Shown here piece after piece: positions 11,666 through 22,510 of a DNA stretch of 64,000 nt. A program made the translations under genes and the position numbers. The number at the start of each line of letters is the position of its first letter. Within the stretch, counting starts at the first letter, position 1. Origin of the DNA: Carettochelys insculpta (taxonomy: Eukaryota; Chordata; Testudines; Carettochelyidae); NCBI RefSeq assembly GCF_033958435.1, contig NC_134137.1, forward strand, positions 239,366,501 to 239,430,500, given 5' to 3'. The notes under the pieces are model-generated. The model was not told the DNA's origin, did not search any database, and saw only the letters and a list, made by a program, of their open reading frames with translations.

Positions 11666-12540
11666 ACAGAGAACTCTAAGGTCCAGATAGCCAAAGGCAG
11701 TTTGGTACCTTATTATCGTTGAATATCTGGGCCTATATTTGTATATCCTTCTAATTTCTGAAACATTAAAATCAACTGCTGTTATAGTTAAGTATTTCTG
11801 AACTGTGACTTTCACTCAAGCATGAACACACTTAATACTGCCACAGTCATCATCAGTTTTAGGCCATGAAACTTTCAAAGAATGGGTGGGAAATCCCTTT
11901 ATGGTGAAACTTGTCACACATGATATAAATCTGAGAGGATTTCTTTTATAAAATTGAAAACATCTTCTTTTGGTCATTTTGACTCAGAGGAATACAAATA
12001 ATCTCATTGTTGATGTTTTGTCTGTGCTTGTGTAACTCAAAAATGGATTTGTTTCCTAAAGACAAATTTAGCATCATTAACTCATTATTGCCTATTCATT
12101 TCAAAAGAAGATTAAGAAAGCTATTGTTAGGTAAAGATGGCCTGTTGTTCATTGGTAGTGGAACATTTTATAAAGTTTAGAACTTCAAGAAAAACATGAA
12201 ACATAGAGGTAAACAGCCTTTTAGCTAAAGAAAACTGCTCATGCTCTTCATATTGGGCAGAGGAGTTTCTGTTGAAAGAATAAGTTAAAATCAACTACTT
12301 TAGCTAGGTGAATAATTTGCAAAAACAAAACAAATAACAGTTAATACTTTCAGCTGGTTTTTCTCTTTGCAAATTGTCTGCTAAACCTGGTCAGAGTACA
12401 ATTTTTTTTTTCTTGTGGAAAATGCAAATTGAGATTTTGGCCAGAAACTGTTGAAAACTAAAACATTTTTCATATTCTGTCAAAAATGCTCCAATTTTGG
12501 GTTTATTAGTTTTCTGATAAGAAAAACATATTTTTTCAAG

Positions 12541-12974
12541 GGCTGCATCTACATAGCCCCCTGCCTTTTGGAAGGGGCATGCAAGTGAGCAAGATCAGAA
12601 ATGCAAATGAGGCATGGATTTAAATATCTTATGCCACATTTGGATATTCTCACATGATCTGGCTTCCAGAAGAGCCATTTCTGGAAGCCAAAGCAGCAGT
12701 GTGGATGGAGTTCCTTCGAAAGGAAACTCCCTTTCAAAATCACCCTTCTTCCAATTTTGTTTCTGGAAGAAGTGTGCTTTTGAAAGTGGGGGTTTGCTTT
12801 CAAAGGAGCTCCATCCACATGGCTGTTTTGGCTTCTGGAAATGGCTCATCTGGAAGCCAGATCACATGGGAATATGCAAATGAGACAAGATATTTAAACC
12901 GTGCCTCATTTTAATTTCCGCTCTTGCTCATTTGCATGCCTTTTCCAAAAGAGAGGGGCCGTGTAGATGCAACT
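12541..12974. mobile_element. Palindromic Harbinger-type MITE, 3-bp flanks AAG
   Basis: This non-coding element begins GGCTGCATCTACATAGCCCC and ends with GGGGCCGTGTAGATGCAACT. Its flanks are AAG at 12538-12540 and 12975-12977. The two halves are inverted repeats about a centre near 12757; GCAAATGAG-type and TTCTGGAAGCC-type blocks recur inverted. The termini match the two-gene Harbinger element at 16542-20459, so it is likely a satellite of that family. Scattered mismatches between the arms show age. Confidence 0.8.
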
Positions 12975-12977
12975 AAG

Positions 12978-15900
12978 GAAAATACACACTTTCTGTGAAC
13001 ACTTCCATTTGCCCTCTGTCCAGCTATCTGTAGTGGCTCACAACCTGGAGAGTCAAACTCAGGGCAGATTTTCAAGAAATAACTAACTAAAGATTCACTG
13101 ATTAAGAAAGTTACTTACAAAGTTAAAGGAGGTAAACATACAACACAAATACAATCTTAGGTTCCAAAGGGCAATAGTGGTTGCTTCATCCTTTAGCAGC
13201 TTGGAGATCCCTGTTTTATCCTTGGAACCATGGCACACTCTGAATTCCAAACAGCATAATGATAATTTCTACTTGATGGAGATTTTTATACCTATCTCCC
13301 AGAATTCAATCTGTGCCAGAATTAGGGCTTGTGCTTTTTTCCCCTCCACGGTTGTGGAAAGAAACAAAATCTTTTGGACACCGATGTTTCACAATGACTT
13401 ATCTGGTGTCTATAGGCCTTCTTTAGTCAGTGGAGAAGGTGACCCCTCCTGTGCTAAACTAGCATTTCACCCTTGATAATGCTTTTTTCCCTTACTGTGG
13501 GGTTTTATAGTGTTAGTAAACACTTTTCTAGTTACAGAAGAATTACTTAAATATTACATCATACCACAAGATACAGCTGTTGGATGTGAAATTCATACAC
13601 ACAGCATACTACAAGCATCTCAAGCAATACAAATGCATTCTCATAACTGTAATTTCTACTAGGGCAATATTAACACATTTGTGAGCCAGACCCATTTCCA
13701 TCTATGTATTTCTCTATGTTCACTTAGGCCCAGAGTGTTTGGCACAAGCTGGCACCTGGTCGGTCTGTTGCCATCACACCCTCAAACAGTGTTTTGAGAG
13801 AAAAACTGTGATCAATCCATTTGTCCAAAAAGAGACAGCTTTGTACTCATTTGTGTACTATGCACCATTTGGTTGACAAATGTGTGCTAACAAACTTCTG
13901 CCCATTACTTGTTTGCTTTGTTTGTTTGATTGATAATTATGCTGTCACATTTGTCAAAAGGCATTTTTTCACTGCTTGAGTTTATTACCTCATCTTTAAA
14001 AAATCATGTTCACTCCCCCACTCAGCAGTGAGATTTGGTATAGTCAGGTCAGAGATTGCGTTTCATGATACAATAGATCTTTATCAGTAACTTCTGTTCA
14101 GCAAAACTTCATTCAGATCAAAAGGAGAAGTGCTACAAATGTTGCCAAAGAGTTAATGTTATTTAGACATCACCAAATTGTACACAGTCAATTGGTTTTC
14201 ATGAAGCTGTCGTAACTGGAAAGTCTACTAGTGACATCTGCAAATTCCCTCTTTCAAATCTCCCAATTCGTGACCTGACACTTTGGATGCAGAATGCACA
14301 CAATGACCACAGTTGAGTGTAGGACCCCAAGTATTTATCGGTGTTTTTCTCATTCCTGCAATTTATAACTGGATTGAAGACATGACGCTATAACAAATGC
14401 TTAAAAAGCCATTTATTTGGCTCTCACTCACCTGCTAGGTATTTTAAGAGGACATTTTGTATATTCAGCATTCTATTCCTTTACTGTTTCATGTAGTCCC
14501 AGATTTATGGAGAACCTGGACCAAAAGTCGCACTGATTTACGTGCTGTACAGAACTTGGAAAACACTGAAGTCAAAGTGAAGGCACAAAGAATAATTCAT
14601 GGTAGAATTTTGTCCCTTGTATCCTTACTGCAGGCTACCTTAGTTCATGTAGGACTTAAAGATACAGGAAATTATTATTACTAAATGTTCATCTGTGGCT
14701 AGCAGGCTAAATAGGAGATACCTTCATATTTGTTATAATGAAGCTTACTCTCTTCTATAATTTACAATAATGCCAGAGATAAACATTTGAGATAAAGTAG
14801 TATGTCTAAAATGAAATGAATTTCATAGTTGTGGGGTAAAAGTGGCCATTACCTCTCTTCTACTTCAGTCTTCCAGAGGGCGTGAATGTTAGCTGAGCCA
14901 AGATGAGGAAGCAAAGTCTTTCTGCAATGTGCTGGAGTACAATACTTAAGTCAATAAAATAGTTTCCAATAATTGCCAATAAAGACCAAAAGGGCACTAA
15001 ACAGACTAATTTTGACCAAGAATTTAGGTTGTTAAAAACAGAAAACAAAAAGAAAAAGATGTCCAAGAAATAAAGAAGGGAAATGTAAGTGACAACAAAT
15101 TAAAACTAACAACAGCAACCAAAGTACTTCTCTCAAAATTAGACTTAGTTCTTCCCACGTTGTGCTAGTAAATCAGAACCAGAAAGCAAAATGAAGAGAG
15201 AAGATAGAGCTGGCCAGAAAATTGCCACCAACTAATATTTTCATTTTAAAATGGATCAGTCACAAAACACATCAAAAATGTATTCATATTTTGACTCGTT
15301 CTACAAGAAAGGCAATGCGAGTGTGACTCATCTATTTTCATGATCTAAGCTAAGAGAAATACAAGGGGCTTCCAACCAGCATAAAGTAGTAGATTTTCAA
15401 AAGCTTTCTAGTTTTAATGTCCTTCCATTTTAAAATATATTCCATACTGATTTTCTAGTGACTTTTCTGTCAAAGGATTTCAAATCTCTTTTCCCATGTT
15501 AATGAACTAAGCCTCACAACACCAAAGGATTACAGGCAAATATAATTATCTCCATATTACAAATGAAGAGTTAGACACACAAAGTTAAAAGTCTTCCCCA
15601 TTGTCATACAGAAGGTCTGTAGTAATGTAACAAATTTAATTGCTTGGGTCCAGGATACCTGACTGAACACCTAAGCCCAGGGAAGACTTCCCCCCACCCC
15701 CACAGCTACACTCATCAGACCCAACGGAATTTTAACCATAGGGCAAATCTTGTTTATGCTGAAACTGAGTTTCTTGGGCGGCACTTCAAGAGGATGGAAT
15801 ACACTCCCATAGACCATCATAAACCTGTTTACCTTTCATTCCCAGTGTAAGTCATATTTTTGTGATATGTCTTCTCTAACACACATAGCAGCACATAAAT

Positions 15901-16538
15901 TAAAAAAAAACAATCCTCAAAACAAAAACTTACTAAACAAAATATCCCACTGCCTTCATAATTGCCTTCCAGCAGGAAACACCTGGAAGGATAAACATTA
16001 TTCATGCTACTTAATGTATCATTGGAAGATGTTCAGATACTATGGTGAAGAAGGTGATATCAGAACCAATACAGAATAGAATGGAATTTTCATATCTTAG
16101 ATGCCTAAATTAAAGATCATCCTTTTGCAAGACAGTATGATTTGCACTCTGACAGTTTCTTTAAAATCAGAATAATTTAGTACTAGACACCATTTAGCAT
16201 CTAATGTTATAAATTATCAATGGCCTATGATTGAAATAGCCTGAGCTAGACATACAAACATGTTAGGCAGGATGATAAAATGACAACAACAACAACAACA
16301 AAAAGTAGCAATCAAAATTTGTGCATCTGGTCTTGTTAGAAAACAATTACATCTGGCTCTCTCCCTGAAGTTGCACAAGTTGTTGTTAAGAACAGTGGAA
16401 AAAGGTTTTTCAAATGATAACAAATTTTCTCGAAACACTTTAAAAACATTTTAAAGACTGGAACAATCCTTGGTGCTTCTGTGTTCTGACCCTACCGGAT
16501 CTACTCCACAGAAAGTTTTCCCATAATACTTAACTCTG
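12978..16538. other. No gene or clear repeat recognised
   Basis: AT-rich sequence with a short (AAC)n run near 16283-16302. Small frames (for example 13177-13476 plus and 14457-14684 plus) show no domain or exon signature. Confidence 0.4.
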
Positions 16539-16895
16539 TATAGCTGGGTCTACACTGGATGCTGAATCGAAATAGCTTATTTCGATGTAGTGAAATCGAA
16601 ATAAGCTACTTTGACAAATAGCATCTACACATCCTCCAGGGCTGGTGCCGTCGACGTTCATCATTGACGTTGGACAGCACTACATTGAAATAGGCGCTGC
16701 AGGGGAGTGTTTACACACAAAAGCGGCCCAAATCAAAATAAGGGTGCCAGGAACAGCAGCAGACAGGGTCACAGGGTGGACTAGCACTTCCGGGGCAACA
16801 GCAAGCCGCTCCCTTAAAGGGCCCCTCCCAGACACACTCAGCCTGCACAGCACACAGTCTGCAGAGCCACAGGCATGCACACCCCATGAAGCACC

Positions 16896-18095
16896 ATGGA
16901 CTCCCAGCAGCAGCAGCAGCAGCAGCAGCAGCCAGAGGCCCACACATCCACCCCTGGAGGACCAGTGGCTGCCCTGCTCAGTGCCATGCAGGAGGCAGCT
17001 GACCATCTTTTATTTGAGGAAGATGAGCTGCCCCCAGGGGATGAGGAAGCAGCCCCAGACCTTGCTGCCCTCCCAGACCCCACCTGCCGCACATGCCGCT
17101 GGCTGTGGAGATACCCCACGAGCACGGACTGGTGGAGCGGCTGGTGCTTGGCGAGTGGGACAATGACCGCTGGCTCCAGAACTTCCGAATGAGCTGGTAG
17201 ACTTTCCTGGAGCTCTGCGAGTGGCTCACCCCTGCCTTACAGCACCAGGACACCCCCATGTGACATGCCCTCACTGTAGAGAAACGGGTCAGCATCACCG
17301 ATCCATAGGGCAGCAGTTCGGCGTGGGCAAGGCCACTGTTGGGGCTGTCTTCATGGAGGTAAGAGGACCCGGGGGGGGGGAGCCCTGGGGGCACCGGGGA
17401 AGCCCTGGGTGGAGGGCCAGACACACCCTGCACACCCCTCACCGGTGCTCTCTCATGTCCTTCCCCTGCAAGTCGTCTGCGCAGTCAATGCCCTGCTCCT
17501 CCACAGGCTCATACAGCTTGGAGACCCGGATACTGCCATCGCGGGGTTTGCCAGCCTGGGCTTCCCAAATTGCTTTGGGGCTCTAGATGGGACCCATATC
17601 CTCATCCATGTCCCGGAGCACAGCGGAGGATGCTTCCTGAATAGGAAGGGATACCATTCTGTGGTCCTCCAGGCCTTGGTGGACAGCCGGGGCCGTTTCC
17701 TGAACATTTATGTGGGCTGGCCTGGCAGCACCCACGACGCCTGGGTGTTCAGAAATTCAGGCCTGTGCCACTGGCTGGAGGTGGGGACCTACATTCCCCA
17801 GCGGGAGATCCCTGTGGGGGATACCACCATGCCCCTCCGCCTCGTCGCAGACGCGGCGTACCCCCTCCGGCCCTGGCTCATGCACCCCTATGCAGGCCAT
17901 GTCACAGCCAGCCAGGAGCGGTTCAACACCCGCTTGAACCATGCATGGCAGGTGGTTGAGCGCACCTTCGGCTGCCTCAAAGGGCGCTGGAGGTGTCTCC
18001 TCACCCGCCTGGATGCAGGGCTCACCAACATCCCCCAGGTTGTGGCCATGTCCAACCTGGTGGACAGCAAAGGAGGGGCCTTCTTCCACGGCTGA
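16896..18095 (+). pseudogene. Harbinger (HARBI1-like) DDE transposase, broken
   Basis: The N-terminus starts MDS followed by a glutamine run encoded by CAG repeats at about 16906-16931. Exon 1 carries in-frame stops near 17198 (after FRMSW) and near 17264, and a frameshift before 'GQQFGVGKATVGAVFME'. A donor GT sits at 17359. The second exon (coding from about 17472 to the stop at 18095) is open. It holds the DDE nuclease with GALDGTHI (first Asp), WPGSTHDAW, VADAAYPLRPWL (second Asp) and VVERTFGCLKGRW (Glu); the last two acidic residues are 35 residues apart. The acceptor region reads CTGCAA before GTC, so a CAG acceptor may have been lost. The open frame continues upstream to 17409 through the intron, which is not its true start. 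Confidence 0.88.
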
Positions 18096-18317
18096 GCTGT
18101 GGAGACTGGCAGGGCTGATGTCCAGCCACCCGCTGCCCCCAGTCACCAGGTCAACCCTGAGGGGATCCGGGTCCGGGAGGTCCTGCGGGCCTATTTTGAG
18201 CAGGCTCCGGGGTGAACGCTGGCACAGCCAGCTGTGGGTGAGCCACCCACTGCACCACCCCCCCATCCGCCACACCACAGAGAACCTGAGAGCACACACA
18301 CACCCACACTTCTGTGC

Positions 18318-18323
18318 AATAAA
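18318..18323 (+). promoter_or_regulatory. Candidate polyadenylation signal of the transposase gene
   Basis: An AATAAA hexamer lies about 220 bases after the transposase stop and is followed by a T-rich run. Position and orientation fit the 3' end of the + strand gene, just before the convergent Myb-like gene ends. Confidence 0.55.
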
Positions 18324-18435
18324 TGGAATTTTTTTTTTAAACAAAACTGTGCAAAGTGTATTATTAAAAGAAGAAGGGGGGAACTATGTACATGGGGGGC
18401 AGGTACTAAACAGGGGTAGAACAAAAACTATTTAA

Positions 18436-20025
18436 AAGGATGGGGGAAATATGTTCAATGGAGGGGAACCTTGGGGGGGCAACGTCCTCGGACACACACC
18501 CCCTATTTTCCTGCGCCTGGTGTGGGGTGGGGTGCGACCCATGTCTGGGCCAGAGGCCCTGTCGAGGCTGGGTGGGGGCCGGGAGAACTGGCAGATAGGG
18601 CCGGGCGGTGTCCGGAGGCCCATGATCCCCCTCGGCGGCAGGCCCCAGGACGGCTGATGGTGGAGGGATAGCAGGCGGAGCGGCGGGTGGAGCAGTGGGT
18701 GGAGCGGCGGGCAGAGCGGCGGGGAGGCCAAGTGCCACGCGATGTCCTGGAAGGTGCACATGAAGGCCCTGCAAGCCTCCTGGCACCAGGCCAGCGCTCA
18801 CTCCTGGAGATGGAGCCGCCACTCCTCCACCTGCAGGCGCCACTCGGACACCTCCAGCTGACGCCGGAGGGTGCCGAGCAGCTGGGGGTCTGTGGATGCC
18901 CGCGGATGGCTCCGACGCTGTCAAGCTCATCCTGGGGCTGGTCCGTGCTCCGCCAAGGGGCTGGCCTGCTGCGATGGCCCCGGTGGGCTGTCCGGGACCA
19001 CAGGCGGCGCGCCGGTGCTCTCCGGGTCCTCCAATGGTGCAGCTGTGGAACAGAGTGGGGAAGAAGAGTGGAGACAGCCGTTAGTCTGGGCCCTGACCCG
19101 TGGCCTTTGTCCCTCCACCCCTCTGCTGCTGGTTCCCCATCCCCATCTCCCGGAGATGCTGCTGCTGATGATGATGGGTTTCCAACCCCCCTACCCCCAT
19201 GGGGGACCCTAGGTTCCGCTCCCCCCATCCCCAGGGATGGGGCATGGTGCTGTCCTGCTGGGGGGCAGGGGCTGATGGACTCTTCTGAGGAACATGCCAC
19301 TGCTGTCCTCAGGGCCATGGTCAGCTGGGTGTGTGGAGGGCCCTGGTCATGTCTCTTGTCCCTGCCCCTTAACCCCAGGGGTGTGCTCCGGGGGGGTACA
19401 TACCTGACAGTCCACTCCCATGGTCTGGGGACACCCATCGGGCGGACGCCCTGCTGGAGCTGTGGGACGGGAGGTCGATTTGGAGCCCCCCATCTCTGGA
19501 GGACTCCTCCTCCGGTGTCCCGGGGTGGGCTCCTGGGGGGGCCCCTGGGGTACAGGGGTGGCGTCCGGGGAGGACTCCATCTCCGGGGCCTGCTGGGGCT
19601 CATCGGCCGAGGTGTCAAGGGTGGCCGGGCGGGGAGGAGGTGTACTGGGGGCCCATGATTTCCCTGAGCTCCCTGTAAAAGGCGCAAGCGGTGAGAGCGG
19701 CCCCAGATTGGCTGGCTGTGTCCCGGGCCCAGGCGTAACCCTGCCGCAGCTCCTTTACCTTACTTCTGACATGGTCAGGAGTGCGGGCAGGGTGACCCCA
19801 GGCAGCCAGGCCCTCGGCCAGCCGAGCGAACGCATCCGCGTTTCGCCTCTTGCTCCCCATTACCTGGAGCACCTCCTCCTCGCCCCAGAGCCCCAGCAGT
19901 CCCGGATCTCGGCCTCCATCCAGGAAGGGCCCCGCTGCCTCTTCCCCCTCTGGCTGGCAGGCTGGGTGCCCTGGGTCCCCTTGGGGGGTGCCCTGTGGGC
20001 GCATGGGGGGCTGGCTGGCTGCCAT
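18436..20025 (-). pseudogene. Harbinger Myb/SANT-like accessory gene, broken
   Basis: The start is taken as the ATG at 20025-20023 (MAASQPP), matching the better-preserved copy at 62572. The Myb/SANT-like (trihelix-type) DNA-binding domain is visible as GPSWMEAE, then GEEEVLQVMGSKRRNADAF, SKVKELRQGY and FYRELREIMG. It is split between frames by a shift near 19920; another shift after TSSPP ends the frame early. A donor GT follows 19404 on the minus strand. Further on, another frame encodes a coiled-coil-like region rich in L, E, R and W (about 18730-18900). In Harbinger elements this protein binds transposon ends and carries the transposase into the nucleus. The extent of the 3' exon is inferred. 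Confidence 0.75.
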
Positions 20026-20462
20026 GGGTGCTGGGTGTTGGGTTGGGGCTGGTGAGGATGTGCAGGCTGGGCACGTGGCTGTGCTGCTGCCTGCATGTGC
20101 TCTCAGCTTCCTGCACAGGAATTCAGGGGGTGGTGAGCTTTCAGGGGCTGCTGCATGCGGCGACCATAGAGCTCGGGGGCTGGAGAGAGCATCTCTCAAC
20201 CCCTCAGCTGATGGCCGCCATGGAGGACCCCTCTATTTCGATGTTGCGGGATGCGGATTGTCTACATGTGCCCTACTTCGACGTTCAACGTCGAAGTAGG
20301 GTGCTATTCCCATCTCCTGATAAGGATAGCGACTTTGATGTCTCGCCGCCTTACATCGATTTCAACTTCGAAATAGAGCTCGGCACGTGTAGACACAGCG
20401 GGCGCTATTTCGAAGTTGGCACGGCTATTTCGAAATAGCCGGCTAGTGTAGACGCAGCTTAT

Positions 20463-22329
20463 GTTTGTTAGGCAGTGCACTAATATTAAATCAGATGAAC
20501 AATCTGAGTAACAGAGATTTACCGTTAGAGGTCATCTCCAAAATAAACAGAAGAACTTCTGGGATGTCTGACAGAATTCCAAAGTCATGTGGATAACTCA
20601 AACACTATTGAGGACAGTTTGAGTGCATGTGAGAAAGCCTGGCAGGAAGCAAATGCATCAGTTTAATTAAGCACATCATTGACTTGAAATAGTAAGAAAG
20701 GATGTGGCTGGAGACTATTAAAAATCTATGGAATCTCGAAAGGGAGAGGGGTGGAGTGGGATGGGATATCTGTGTAGGTTGTTTAAAAGGGAAATTATTT
20801 TTATTTTTGTTTATTCTACTTGACCCTACTCCACGTCAGATATTGTCAGAGGGGAGTAATTCGAAATATTTTAGCATCTTTAATTAAGCTGCTTTCACTG
20901 CTTCTGTACTAATGTTTTCATAAAGCTCATCAGCCCCTACTAACTGGAACTGCAGTCTGGAGAGTTTAGCTCCCCACATCATAATATGACTTCCCCTATA
21001 ATTGTTAAAAATAGCACCAGTTCTCTCCATTTTCCATACCATTAAAATAATCATCAGTTAAAGCTTTCAACCTTATAAGCTAGGGAATGTCCGGATGTGA
21101 CAGGTACATACAAGTGCGTGACTTGATCACATTAACTGAAGAATGATTCTGGAACGTAGACGGGAAGTTCATTTCAGAAAAGTTTGGAAAAATCTCTGAG
21201 TGTCAGCATACACAATGTTATATGCAATTATATTACATTTTGCCAAGCGGGGGGATGTGGGAGCGGACCGGAAGCCATAATGGAACACATAGACCTATGA
21301 AAAGTCAGGAAAGAGGGAAACAAAGGCCATGGAGCATCTGCTGTACAAAGCCCCTGCAGTACAATGGCAATGAATGATTGCTTTTTTGATGGCAAAAATT
21401 AGGGTTAAAGTTAATCCCCCTTTAGATGAATGGAAAAGTTTCCTACCTTATACATGATCGATTTTGTCTTCCAAACCACCCTCACAAGGACTACTGAACC
21501 TTCGTCACTGGACGCTAGATAGACTCGGTTGTTTTTCCTTGAAGTCTAGCTACAAAAGTTCTTCCAGAGGCTGACATTCAAAAGGAAGTCTCTTTCTTTC
21601 CTGTTGCAGACCAGATGTAAACGCTCAACTATGATAAAGAAGCAGCTGAAATGGTTTTAAGTTCAACTTTATTTGCAAAGCTGAACTGGGAACTGTTTCA
21701 TAGCTTCCAGTTCAGCTAGGTCCCAATGCCAGGAGTGTTTCCATGGATTTAAATGGGATTTGAATCATGCCTTTATTTATAAATTTGCGCTCAATAAGCC
21801 TGACCTATTTGACTTCAATGGAATAAGAACTAGCCTGCATGGAATCCACATTCCAGCATAGTGCAGCAGCCGGAGCAGAAGGGTAGGAGTAGGTAGGCGG
21901 GAAGGAAATTACAAATTTAGATTGTCTCTTTGCAAAGCCTGTAGCATTTACTGCAGACTCAACTATGCCCAGCTTACACCAAGAGACAACCCATTGCCCC
22001 AGATCAAGCGGTCGGTCCTGAGCACCTGTGTGCAAAGAGGCTGCCTCTCTACACTGCTGCTGAACTCTGCTCACAGGCGCACCGGGGAGAAAAGCATTCA
22101 CCGGTCTGCTCCTCACCTTTCCCCACTCTTTTTGGAGTGCATGTGCACCTAATGGAACAGGAGTGCAGCAGTCTCCTCAATTTCCAAAGTGCAGGAGGTA
22201 CGTTTCTGCCAGATCATTATGTTACCTGTCCAAGGAAGAAGGATTTCCTTTGGCTCCCAATTTAATGCATACCTGCATAAACGCAAAACGGCATCTGCCT
22301 GTGGAAACACACAGGGGATTTACAGACAG
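20463..22329. other. No gene or clear repeat recognised
   Basis: Mostly AT-rich unique-looking sequence. A 312-base minus-strand frame at 21805-22116 has no recognised domain. Confidence 0.4.
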
Positions 22330-22330
22330 T

Positions 22331-22510
22331 GTTGTCTGGTGATTAAAGCATTAGGTTGGGACTCAGGAGATTTGGCTGTGACACTGGCTCCCTGAATGAC
22401 TTTGGGCAAGACATGTACCCTTCCTTTGCCTCAGTTTTTCCCTGGGTAAAATAGGAACTATATTAGTGCTCTCCTTTGTAAAGTGCTTTACGATCTATTG
22501 ATGAAAAAAA
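22331..22510 (+). mobile_element. MIR-type SINE
   Basis: The order 'tctggtgattaaagcattag', 'gactcaggagatttggctg', 'gactttgggcaagacatgta', 'tgcctcagtttttccctggg' and 'tttgtaaagtgctttacgat' is the MIR core SINE followed by its L2-like tail, in plus orientation. Confidence 0.85.

Larger units (their letters stand above)
16542..20459. mobile_element. Two-gene PIF/Harbinger transposon, complete but decayed
   Basis: The element starts AGCTGGGTCTACAC and ends GTGTAGACGCAGCT, with TAT on both sides (16539-16541 and 20460-20462). Subterminal regions are packed with TTCGAA-type and ATCGAAAT-type motifs. It carries two convergent genes: a DDE transposase on + (about 16896-18095) and a Myb/SANT-like gene on - (about 20025-18436). 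That is the known gene pair of Harbinger transposons, where the Myb-like protein helps nuclear import and end binding. The body is much more GC-rich than its surroundings. Both genes carry lesions, so the copy is defective, although its ends are intact and could be acted on in trans. Confidence 0.9.

Noticed and set aside
11182..11666. Overlapping frames of 60-118 codons as a gene
   Set aside because: The frames overlap on both strands, are low in complexity, and match no domain I recognise.
18432..19687. Long open frames on both strands, up to 394 codons
   Set aside because: This is GC-rich transposon body. The 394-codon minus frame only partly overlaps the Myb-like gene's real frame, and the opposite-strand frames are composition artefacts.
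18500..19700. CpG-rich island as a host promoter
   Set aside because: The high GC and CpG content belongs to the Harbinger element and has clear transposon boundaries.
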